Of a stretch of 64,000 nucleotides of DNA, positions 30,767-39,800 are shown one piece after another; within the stretch, counting starts at the first letter, position 1; every line of letters starts with the position of its first letter. The stretch comes from Prorocentrum cordatum (taxonomy: Eukaryota > Sar > Dinophyceae > Prorocentrales > Prorocentraceae): positions 567,501 through 631,500 of the forward strand of contig CAUYUJ010012669.1 in the NCBI GenBank assembly GCA_963575745.1, read 5' to 3'. The notes beneath the pieces were generated by a model that worked only from the letters and a program-made list of their open reading frames with translations, was not told the DNA's origin and ran no database searches. The position numbers were made by a program, and so were the translations under genes.

Positions 30767-31300
30767 ATATATATATGTATATATATGTATATGAACAAGC
30801 GTGTTATTGCAAAGCCACGTGCTTGTATACATTGTCGGGGCACGCGTTTTTGAAATCTTTGCGGAACCGAGCACTTTTGAAGGGTTCCAGCATGCGCGCG
30901 CGACGACGCGCGCTTGCGCACGTCGTGTTAGCTGTTGCAAGGGATGCTTGCGACAGCACGCGCGTAATGGCATTCGAGCAATTTCAACCCCATGTTGTTT
31001 TAAGAACTCGCAAGAGCGTGGGCGCAGATTTTTTTGAAAACCTGCGTTGCGAAACCCAGTGTGTTTATATGTTTCGGGACACTGGATTTTGAATGTTGTA
31101 CGACACTTTCGGTTGTTTTAGGGACTTCGGCATGCGCGCGCGACGACGAACGCGTACGCATTTTGTCCCCGCTTTCGCAGGGGATTCTTGCAATGTTTTG
31201 ATATTTGATAAAAGAGCGAGCGCGCACTATATGTTCTGCAAAGTACAGGGGGGGACCGGTACCGGCCTGCTTGGGATTGTATGAATTCAATTATCGGATG
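27795..31300 (+). repeat. hairpin-rich tandem repeat region, diverged ~0.8-1.5 kb units
   Basis: Two modules alternate. Module 1 (27795-28350, 29335-29880, 30195-30660) contains the hairpin CCGCTGGG/CCCAGCGG (27990-28010, conserved at 29515-29535), GTGACCAGTGCGGGCGCCGA and a GCGCGCGCGGCC tract. Module 2 is CGGCATGCGCGCGCGACGAC then GCGCGCGCG, followed by TTGCAARGGATTTT, at about 28663, 28966, 30074, 30889 and 31128. Dinucleotide runs lie at 28519-28556, 29945-29987 and 30721-30793, and a poly-G patch at 29080-29275. Open frames here are repeat products. The region is duplicated at 56290-59017. Confidence 0.7.
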
Positions 31301-31389
31301 GACGATGGGAGAGAGTCATATGCAACTTGCAATAAGAAAACCATGGCCCGTTAACGTTGGGGGGGTCGATCTTCATACTCTTTTAAACC

Positions 31390-31590
31390 AGAGAATCTAT
31401 GTTGTGCAACGGGGCGGCGGCGACGGGACGGAACTGCGACGGTAACCGCCAGACCGTCAGCCAGGCCCAGACGACGGGCGGCGACGAGGCGGCGACGGGG
31501 CGGCGACGGCGACAACATAGCCGCCAGACCGCCAGACAGGCCCAGACGACGGGCGGCCAGACCGCCGCCCAGGACCAATTTCTTAGAAAG
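31390..31590 (+). repeat. ~73-bp tandem repeat
   Basis: CCGCCAGACCGYCAGMCAGG followed by CCCAGACGACGGGCGG occurs at about 31447 and 31520, with a partial third start near 31557. A fragment of a GGCC-type array follows at 31640-31790. Confidence 0.65.
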
Positions 31591-31982
31591 AAATGAGACC
31601 TCTAAGTGCAAGCAACCACTGTTTGGGAATCGTTAATTTTGCCTCAAAGGCCCGTTTGGAAGTGCTCTTGTAGGTCTCTTGGGGGGTCTTGAAGGCCTCT
31701 TGGGCCGTCTGGAGGCCATCTTGGACGTCTTGGAGCGATTTCTCGGCGAATCGCAGGACTCCAGGACACATCGGAGATTTCTGGACGTCGTTTTGCGCGG
31801 TCACAGCGTCCAGAGGACTGGCGGGAAACACTTCAGAACTCACGGGGAACACCCCGGCAGACCCCGGAAAAAAACACACATTTAGAATCTTGGTTGCAGC
31901 AACAGCACAGCTGTGAGCCTTGAGGTACTCCACTTGGTGCCAGGGGCACAGTGAGTGGCGGATCTGGCAGACATCAGCCCAG

Positions 31983-33330
31983 GCAACCTCTGGCGCCACC
32001 CGCGCGACACGGAGCCTGAGGAGGAGGGTTCCACCTGCTGCCCCCGGGTGCTCGACATCCCTCTGCTGGTTGGTGCTGTGCTGGCACAGATGACCGCCTC
32101 GCCGGTGTTGCTGGCGGTGCAAACGCTGTGGCCTATTGTATTGTGCTTGGAGATGGTCCACGGGGCCTGGCTGCGGGCTGCGTGGTGTTCGCCCTCGCAC
32201 AGGCTGGCTGTCGACGCAGGGGAGCTTCACGACTGGCTCCTGGGCTGCCTCTTCGTCGGCGCCTGCCTCGCGGTGGCCTCGATGGTGCTCGGGTCTCTGC
32301 GGTGTCTCAGGGTCTTCCCCAGGACGGCCGAGCAGCACAGGCGGTACCTCTTCACCCGGTCGCTCCAGCACGTCGTGAACCGTTGGTTAATTTGCTACGC
32401 CCTCCAGGTGCTGCTCGTAGGCTACGCACTCTGGATCCAGTCGAGCCGGTGGGGCGCGGCCTCGGACGCCTCGGAGTCAGAGCCCACGAGCCACGCGCAG
32501 TGGGTGCGCGCCCTCTGCTACCACTACGCGAGCGGCTCGGGCGCGAGCCCAGCGACGTGCTCGGACTGCCAGGGCGACCTTCTGGGCGCGCCTGGGCTGG
32601 CGTGGTTTCGGGGAAACCCGAAGGTACCGATTTCGCTAGTTACTCCCCGGACCTCTCCCGGGGGGCGTTCTGACCAGAATTTCGAGGCGAACCCAGCGGT
32701 AGCGACGAGGGCCTCCCAGGAGGCCCAAAAAGGCGAGAACGAGGCAAGGGTGGCCTCCGAGGTACGAGACCGGGGCGAATTCCCTGTACCTCAACACCAC
32801 CTGGGCCCGCGAGCACGCCAGCTGGGCCTGGTCGCCACCTGCCGGCGCCCCGCCGGCGGGCGCCGGCGTGCCGTATCCCGGCTGGCCGCCCGGATCCGGC
32901 CGCTTCGCGTATGCGGCCGCCTCCCTGGGGGTCTCGGGCATCTTCGGCAGTAAAGCGTGGGAGTCTCGTGTACCCTCGTAACTCCGTCGTTTGAGTGCAC
33001 TGGCGTCGATTGTTGTATAGCGTCGATTGAACGTCGGTGAATGTCGATGAGCGTCGACTAGCGTCGATCTAGCGTCGACTAGCGTCGATATTAGCACCGA
33101 TATTAGCATAGATGAGGGTCGATTCGCAAGAGCAAGCAAAATGGTATGGGAGGCTCGCGTGCGCTGCCGCAGAAGGCATCGTCCTGGTCAGCGCCGGGGC
33201 GCTCCTCTGGCGCAACGCCCTGCTGAAGCTGGTGTTCACGGCAGTGGGGCCGCTCTGCTATTTTTTCCTCGTGGGACACGTGGCGCGCTGGAAGATATTC
33301 GGGCCGATCACCTCGCAGGTGCTCGTCTAG
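31983..33330 (+). CDS. predicted multi-exon membrane protein (copy 1), function unknown
   Basis: Predicted exons are 31983-32604, 32762-32954 and 33133-33330, giving about 336 aa; upstream exons may be missing. The 5' edge follows ATCAGCCCAG, an acceptor-like context, and no nearby ATG fits. Hydrophobic segments include VGAVLAQMTASPVLLAVQ, WLLGCLFVGACLAVASMVLG, LICYALQVLLVGYALWI, AEGIVLVSAGALLW and VFTAVGPLCYFFLVGHVA, so it should span a membrane several times. A CSDCQ motif lies on a loop. The exon changes restore one reading frame, which supports them: exon 2 reads TGANSLYLNTTWAREHASW and AAASLGVSGIFGSK. Intron 1 (157 bp) carries a dispersed repeat. Intron 2 (GC-AG, 178 bp) carries a minisatellite. 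I do not recognise the family. Confidence 0.5.
32605..32761 (+). other. predicted intron 1 carrying a dispersed repeat
   Basis: The GT at 32605 and AG at 32760-32761 give a length of 157 bp, which moves frame 2 into the clearly coding frame downstream. Positions 32634-32760 are a reverse-oriented copy of the repeat at 20978-21072. GGTAC occurs at 32623 and again at 32761, resembling a short target-site duplication around the repeat. Confidence 0.45.
32955..33132 (+). other. predicted GC-AG intron 2 containing a ~10-bp minisatellite
   Basis: The donor GC follows the codon for Lys in FGSK and the acceptor is CGCAAGAG. The length, 178 bp, fits the frame change. From about 32998 to 33110 it holds repeated TAGCGTCGA and AGCGTCGATT words. 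Confidence 0.45.
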
Positions 33331-33404
33331 CAGAACACAAAGCCGAACACTGAACTTAACTAGCATAAAAGCACATATGCAATACATAAGCCATAAACTC
33401 ACCT

Positions 33405-34030
33405 ATCTAGTGGCCTTCGGCCCATCTTGTTACCGCGCCTGGCTTCTAGGTCAGAGGCCTCTTGGATGCTTGTGGAGATCTCTTGGGAGGCCTCTCGAAA
33501 GCCTCTTGGGGGCGGTTTTGGGGTGTTTTGACTGCCTATCGGGGGCCTCGCGGGCCTCTTGGGTCCTGATTTGGGCTTCTTTGGGGCCTCCAGGAGCTTC
33601 CGGGGGGCTTTTGGGAGCCAGCTGGCGGTCTCGGGAATCATTTTGGGGAGGAGGGCTCGAAATGTCGGCCTGTGCCCCCCGCTCGGGCCCAACTCGGGGC
33701 CATCTTGGGACGTCCCAGTGGTTTCTTGGGCCGTCTTGGGTCCCTCGTGCACCGGGGCCTCTTAGGGCGATCTCGGGGGCCTGTTGGGCCGTCTTGGTCG
33801 GTAACCCGACCGGGCGACAACGCCCTCATCCTTCCCAGACTTGGCTTAGACTTATGGGTTTGGCCGCTCGGGAGCCCTCTTTGGGCGTCTTGTGGCCTTC
33901 TTGGGCCGTCTTGAGCCATCTTGGGCATCTTGGAGCGGTCTTGGGCCGACACGAGGCTCTCGTTGACCGTCTCGGGGACCTCTTGGAGTCCTCTTGGCTC
34001 GTATTGAGGCCCTCGGTGCTCTGGAAAATC
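33405..34030 (+). repeat. GGCC-type repeat element, plus orientation
   Basis: It opens with ATCTAGTGGCCTTCGGCCC, the shared edge motif, and continues as CTTGGGCCGTCTTGG-like words with a diverged central block near 33796-33870. It is duplicated at 61122-61747. No gene is supported in 34031-34242. Confidence 0.55.
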
Positions 34031-34242
34031 TACGCTGGAACGCAAGCGAAGCTGAGGAACGTCTTGCAGATCGGGGAGCAGGTCTTTTCATACTTTAGAA
34101 TTGAGGGCTGAGAATCCGAAGTACCTGAGGACACTCCAACTCACGCGTCAGGGCACGGTCGACCCTAAACTGACATATAAACAATTACCCCAGTGCGGCC
34201 CTACCTAGAACCGTGACGTCCCTGGACCCAACAGCGGGGGGG

Positions 34243-34437
34243 GCATCAAAGTGGTCGCCCATATGGTCGCCCCTATGGTCGCCCGAATGGTCGCCAAAAA
34301 CCGATATGGTAACCCATATGGTCGCCCAAATGGTCGCCAAAAACAGCTTTTTAGAAATATGGTAACCCCAATGGTCGCCCAAAAGGTCGCCGCGAAACGG
34401 GTAACCATTCCATGTGGTCGACCATATGGTAAATCAA
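34243..34437 (+). repeat. ~12-bp minisatellite ATGGTCGCCCAT / ATGGTAACCCAT
   Basis: Roughly fourteen units alternate ATGGTCGCC and ATGGTAACC cores with short linkers. The copy at 61960-62154 is identical as far as I can compare. Confidence 0.85.
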
Positions 34438-34554
34438 AATCGCTCGGGAAACGCGCGGCGGTCTCTGTGGGCACGTGCGCACTGTATAGCACAGCATAGC
34501 ATTACTACTGTTCGTGTGTGGGGATATGGGGTATGAGTATTTGGCAATCCTCAG

Positions 34555-34880
34555 ACGAGTTCCAAACAGGCTTCAAACGTGCTTCACACGAGCCTCGCAC
34601 AAGCCTCAAACAGGTCTCGCACAAGCCCCAAACAAGTCTCAAACAAGTCTCAAACAAGTTTCAAACAGGTCCCATACAAGTCTCAAACAGGTCTCGCACA
34701 AGGCTCACACAAGTCCCAAACAAGTCTCAAACAGGTCTCTCACAGGTCTCCAACAAAGAGCAATCAAGTTTCAAACACGTCCAAAACAAGTATCAATCAA
34801 GCCCCGAACATGTTTCGAAGAAGCTTGGACCCAGCTCCAATCAAGCCTCGTACACACTCCAAACAAGTCTCACATGCGTT
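34555..34880 (+). repeat. ~11-bp minisatellite TCAAACAAG/TCTCAAACAGG
   Basis: Tandem CAAGTCTCAAACAAGTCTC words encode Ser/Gln/Lys-rich peptides in three frames. The same repeat precedes genes B (36127-36350) and C (51590-51800). Confidence 0.85.
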
Positions 34881-35335
34881 GGGCATTCCTTGAGATTGTA
34901 TATTAGTGGCGCTTCGCGCACCCCCGCCACCACCAGCTCCTCCGAACACGACCGCCAGACGAGACGCCCAGAGAGGGCGGGAAGAGAAAACATAAGGCAA
35001 CCCAATGTCTGTTGTATCAACTACAAAAAGCTCTATTGCACAAGTGGTGCTGTGCCGTGCCCTGCTCACATGTCGTAGCATAGCGCATAGCATAGCATTG
35101 CTTACATTGCGTTGCGTAGCATAATCGTGCGAACCACGATAGACATTACATTACGTATCACTGCATTGCAGAGCAGTGTGCCCCATTGCCTAACACAGCG
35201 CGCGTTAAGCATCCTGCATGTTAGAAGCACGCATTGCATTGCACTCTACTTTCAACGCTTATCACTCACGTCCGCATCCATTTTTGTTCACGCATGCTTC
35301 GGTCCATATTGATACCGAACGGTTGTGTGAGGTCA
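34876..35335 (+). promoter_or_regulatory. recurrent 5' module upstream of gene A
   Basis: After the TCAAACAAG minisatellite comes a conserved core (34876-34990: TGCGTTGGGCATTCCTTGAG, GGCGCTTCGCGCACC, AGACGAGACGCCCA). A GCATA/GCATT-rich stretch follows (35075-35130). Last comes TTTCAACGCTTATCACTCAC and CATCCATTT (35250-35285), shared with the sequence just before gene B. Whether it is promoter, 5' UTR or part of a mobile element is unknown. Confidence 0.55.
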
Positions 35336-36040
35336 ATGGCTTCTTCAGGTGGCAAAGAATATGTTACAGTTGATTTCTCTCAGTATCCTGTGCTCAAAGT
35401 CGACCTGAAGGAACTTCCCATCGGGTACAACAAGAATGTGGTTCTCGAGATCCCTATTGGTTTGCAGATTCGGGGCAGGGCACACGACCCTACCCAAGAA
35501 CAGCGTGCTTTCCTCAAACGGCTGCGTGACGACTCCGACCATGCTGAAGCCAAAGATGGAGTCAGCGCCGTGAAAGAAGCACGCACCCAGGGCAATGCAG
35601 TTGACAAGTCGTGTGATGTGGAGATAATCTCGTCACAGGAGCGTGAGTCTCAGGCAGCTCTTCCAGATGATGGTGCTGCTGCTTCCTCTTCCAAGCAGCC
35701 GCCAGCTCCACACGTGACGCCGGTGGCGATAGGGCAAGTGGTGATCGGTCATACTCCTACGGTGGCAAAGGCCTCGGGTACGCAAGACGCGATTGCCACC
35801 CAGACTCTTCGTGATGATACTCTCAGTCGTGCACTTAATTTTGGCGTGCAGCAGAGTCAGCCTGCTGTGAGCGAGCATCTTCAGAATCTTCCTGATGAGT
35901 GCGAGCCTGATGGCACTCAGCCTCCGTGGGACGGTTTAGACCACGCGTCCCAGCCTCTCTTCGGCGATATTATTAGTGAGTTCGCTGCGCCTTTGGATTT
36001 GTCTGGAGCGTTAGACGTTCCCGACTCGTTGTGCCCCTAG
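35336..36040 (+). CDS. gene A (copy 1): acidic protein of unknown function
   Basis: The product is 234 aa from the ATG at 35336; an in-frame ATG at 35294 would add 14 residues. The N-terminus (YVTVDFSQYPVLKVDLKEL, VVLEIPIGLQIRG) looks like beta-strands of a small folded domain. Residues ~60-234 are acidic, rich in Ser, Ala, Gln and Asp, and probably disordered. There is no signal peptide or membrane segment, and I recognise no family. It follows the recurrent 5' module. A 6-bp-stem hairpin (GACTCG, CGAGTC at 36057-36074) lies 17 bp after the stop. Gene B begins 0.8 kb downstream behind its own copy of the module. A second copy is at 63053-63757. Confidence 0.55.
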   Translation: MASSGGKEYVTVDFSQYPVLKVDLKELPIGYNKNVVLEIPIGLQIRGRAHDPTQEQRAFLKRLRDDSDHAEAKDGVSAVKEARTQGNAVDKSCDVEIISSQERESQAALPDDGAAASSSKQPPAPHVTPVAIGQVVIGHTPTVAKASGTQDAIATQTLRDDTLSRALNFGVQQSQPAVSEHLQNLPDECEPDGTQPPWDGLDHASQPLFGDIISEFAAPLDLSGALDVPDSLCP

Positions 36041-36056
36041 GCGTGCACAAGTGTGA

Positions 36057-36074
36057 GACTCGACTTTCCGAGTC
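36057..36074 (+). other. small hairpin after gene A stop
   Basis: GACTCG, loop ACTTTC, CGAGTC. It lies 17 bp past the stop codon and is preserved in the second copy (63774-63791), although nearby bases differ. It could be a 3' UTR structure. Confidence 0.45.
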
Positions 36075-36126
36075 GCTCTTCATTAAAATGTTGAAAATGG
36101 TGTGGAAGATGTTGGCATTGCGTGGC

Positions 36127-36838
36127 AGCAGTCTCAAAAAGGTACCAAACAGGACCCTGACAGGTTTCAAGCAAGGCTCAAACATGTTTCAAACAAGTCC
36201 CAAGCACGTGTCAAACAGGTCCCAAACGAGTCTCAAACAAGTCCCAGACAGGCCTCAAACAAGTCTCAAACAAGTATCAAATAGATCTTAAACATGTCTC
36301 AAGTAAGTCTCTAAGCAGCGTCCAACACTTCTCAAACAAGTCTCAACTGCGTTGGGCACTCCTTCTGATTATTCCTGGCGCTTCGCGCGTCTCCGCCAGC
36401 GCCAGCCCATCCAGAGACGACGCCCACGCGAGGTGTTCAGAGATCGGGGGAGAGAAAACATAGGGCTCCATGGTGTTTGGCGCAACCACTGGCGTAACCT
36501 ATGGCGCACCATGTGCCGTGCCGTGCCGTGTCCGTAGCAAAGCATAACATACCACAGCGCAGCACGGCATTGCATTGCATTGAGTTGCGCATCCTTGCAT
36601 AGCACAGCAATGCAACCCACAGCACGCAGTGCATCGCATAACGTAAGATTGCACACCATTGCGTTGCATTGCATGGCATCGCTTGCGCTCTAAGCATCCT
36701 GCTGGAAAGCAGCACTCATTGCATTGCATTGTGCTTTCAACGCTTATCAATCACGCCCATATCCATTTACGTTCAAGCGAATTCAGGGCATTTTGCTTGC
36801 ATTCTCAATGAGCACGGCATGTTGACGTCACTCCATGC
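36127..36838 (+). promoter_or_regulatory. recurrent 5' module upstream of gene B
   Basis: It contains TCAAACAAG repeats (36127-36350), the core (36345-36465: TGCGTTGGGCACTCCTTCTG, GGCGCTTCGCGCG, AGAGACGACGCCCA), GCATT/GCATA words (36520-36690) and TTTCAACGCTTATCAATCAC with ATATCCATTT (36738-36775). Order and spacing match the module before gene A. Confidence 0.55.
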
Positions 36839-39800
36839 ATGGACGAGTGGGGGATCGCAGCGCTGGAGGCAGAAGCAACAGCAACCGCTGCCGACCTCGA
36901 TCGGGTGCTTCGCGAGTGGGCCGAGGCTGCAGATGTTGCCGCAAATGACACCATCATGGACGAATGGAGCCTGGCCGCTGCTGCCGCGAGTGGTGACTGC
37001 CCCAATGAACCCTCTGCTTCAGGCGCTGGCAATTCAGAGCTGCAAGGGCCATGCGACCTGCTGCAATGTACTTCTGGGACGGCTTTTCGGCAGTTTGCCA
37101 AAAGCGTCAAGAACATCGACGATGCCGTTACCTACGCTGGAATGGCTTGCCACTTCTTGCATGACGAAGATGCTCATAGAGCGCACGTGAACTGCCCCGA
37201 CGAGGTAGAGGAGATTCTCGCCCGCATCATGGACCCACATGGGTTCAAGAGGTTGTCGTCTCAAAGCGTTGATGCAGATTCATCTGGGAAAACTAGGCAT
37301 TGCATGGGAGCGGCGAAGTTGACCTTATCCTGCGGTGTGTTCCTTGTCCAGAGGGGCCAGGCCAACGTGTTGGTCGAGAGGCTGGTCGCCTCGGCTCGTG
37401 GCAATGGCTTTGAGCCCGCTGTATTTCTTGAGAGACATCGCGGCGACGAGACCCCATTCGCCAAGGTGAGAGTTCAGACGCGCATTGGGGGCACAACCAT
37501 GGCCAGTGCAGCACCGCCAGAGCAATTGGCAGACCAGGACGCGGATGCCGAGGTGCCTCTGTGTCAGAAGCCTGAGGGGGCGATGGTGGCGTACGCCGTG
37601 AACGCCAAAGTCTACCAGAACGAATTGCTATGCGGTGCCCTCTTCACGTCGACATCTGGCTGCAAAGCATTGTTGGTATCGTTCGAGTTGCTGCAACCGT
37701 TGTCCTCTCTCGACAGGTGCAAAGCTGAGTGCTATGTTGAGATGTTTCGTTGCCTCTCCAACGTGCTGCCATCTAGATCGCAGTTCAGGCGAGTGCAGAG
37801 GTTGGCAATTACCGACGGCGATGGCGCGCTCGATCTGGCAGAGCGGGTGTATAGATATCGCAATCGTGACGAGCTTGTCGGTACACTCCATTTGAAGTGC
37901 CTTGTTCATCGTGTGTACCACTGCATCAAGAAGCCGCTTACGATGGTGAAGCCTTGGGTCACAGGTATTATCAGATGGTCTTTGAGCTTGCGAGGTCCAA
38001 ACTACTTCGTCGACTTCGTCACCATCTTGTCCAATTGGCTGCAGGATAAGTTAGATTACCGATGGGATCCAGGCAGCCTTGGGGCAGGGCTCGAATCAGA
38101 TCGTTATCGCGGTCGCTGCTATGACTTGTTTCTGGCTACGTCAGACCACTCGACGAGATACCAGCGAGTGAGGCGGTACGTCATCATGAGCATGGCGAAT
38201 GGCAACATCAGGGAGAGAAACACTTTCCAGCACTATTGCCGCCCAGGGTGTTGCAGGGACCGAGCCCACTGTGTAGAAAAATTGACGGGGCGCTTTGTTC
38301 GCGCTCTGTGTGGCAAGATGCCTCCTATTTTTCCTCGGAGTCGCTGGACTCGGGTGCTGGATTCAGTGGATTATTTTGGCCTGCTGGAGTGCATACATGG
38401 GATGTGTTCTTCAGTGTACACCCTCTGGTACGAGATGACTACTGGAAAAAAGGTTTCTTGTGTGCGTGTGTTCTTCCAACCCCTCGGACTGATGATCGGG
38501 TGGCAAAGGCAATATTTACCGGCCCTGGTGGGCCTCTTCCCATGAGCCTTGGGCCCGATCATCTCTCCGACAGGCTGGAGGAGGACATCGCCCACCAAAG
38601 GTTGATCCTGCAGTGGATCTGGACTTCGCCAACGTCATGGCCGATCTTCCAGCAGGTGACGGCCAGCCTGGTGACGATGATCGGGAGCGCGGTGCTGGCA
38701 GTGCAGCTGGCGAAGCAGGCATGGCTCAAGCGCTCTCTGGGGACGTCGAGAACACTCGCGACATCTTGGAACTTGCATCGAAGCTGCACCAACGGATTTT
38801 TCGTCGTAGTGGTCTAGCTTTCGTCAGGTTCGACGGCTCTCTGATCATGGCTTTCGTGGTTCGGAAGTGTTTTGGCCCGATCTTCGAGTTAATCCATTTG
38901 GTGTTGAAGATTTCCACCATGCGCTGGGAGAAGGAGCAACAAGCGAGGGCCACCCACAACACTCGTCGCCATTACCGTGTGGGCATTGTATCTCGAGGAC
39001 TGTTGGAAGATCATGCTCTGGACCGCTTGGTTGCGACAGCGGGCGACGTGGAGGGATGGACGAGCATTGCCTTTGATGAGCGTACGGTTGCAAAGAGGGC
39101 GATGGTTTTCAAGTTCATCAGTTGCCTCAGAGCTTTATTGTTCTTGCACTTGAAGGAGGAGCACAGCAATTACCCCTACAAAACATTCCTCACGCTCGAT
39201 CACCCAGGTGGCCTGCAAACTGCTTACGATGAGGAGCCTTGTAAGAAACGGTTTGATTCTTGGACGGCTGAGTTTTTCAAGTATTGGTCTGCAGAATCTC
39301 GTTCCATCGCGTCCTCCGAGTGCAGGGCCGAGCTCATTGCGATCAAAGCACTCTTGGTGGTTGACACGGCCAAGATCGAATCCCAGCATGCGTCGATTCG
39401 ACGAGATTTGTTTGTATCTGCTACACAGACACACTCGATGAGCATCCTCGACCTGAGCAGCAAGCACATCCAACGTTCGTGGCGGAGAGTGCAACGAGAG
39501 GGCGCATTGAAGCCTCGACGTTCGGACGAGCCAGCTCCTGCGGGCGATGGTGGCGAAGGGGATGCCGACGACGAAGACGAAGGTGAAGGACAGCAGCCGA
39601 AGAAGCGTCGTGGAGGAGGTGGCCGCTGGCGAGCATTCCAGAATGAGGAAGCTAACTCAGGCAACATTCGCACTCGCGAGGAGATGATGGCCGCGTACCG
39701 CGCCCTGGACGAGACGGAACGACGACGGTTAGATGAGGTTGGGAAGGCAGCAGCTCAGGCGCATCGGCTTGATGGCCCTAGTTTCTCAGTGGACAAGTAC

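Larger units (their letters stand above)
28620..36283 (+). repeat. long direct repeat, copy 1 (partner 56290-64000)
   Basis: Bases 28620 onward match 56290 onward with offsets of 27670, then 27690, then 27717 after two indel-rich patches. The match continues to the end of the window. It includes the hairpin array, the membrane-protein gene, a GGCC-type element, the minisatellites and gene A. Only a few substitutions were noticed elsewhere. Confidence 0.95.

Noticed and set aside
31583-32371. 262-codon minus-strand open frame (also at 59300-60088)
   Set aside because: It is antisense to the exon with hydrophobic segments, and its composition follows from the sense codons.
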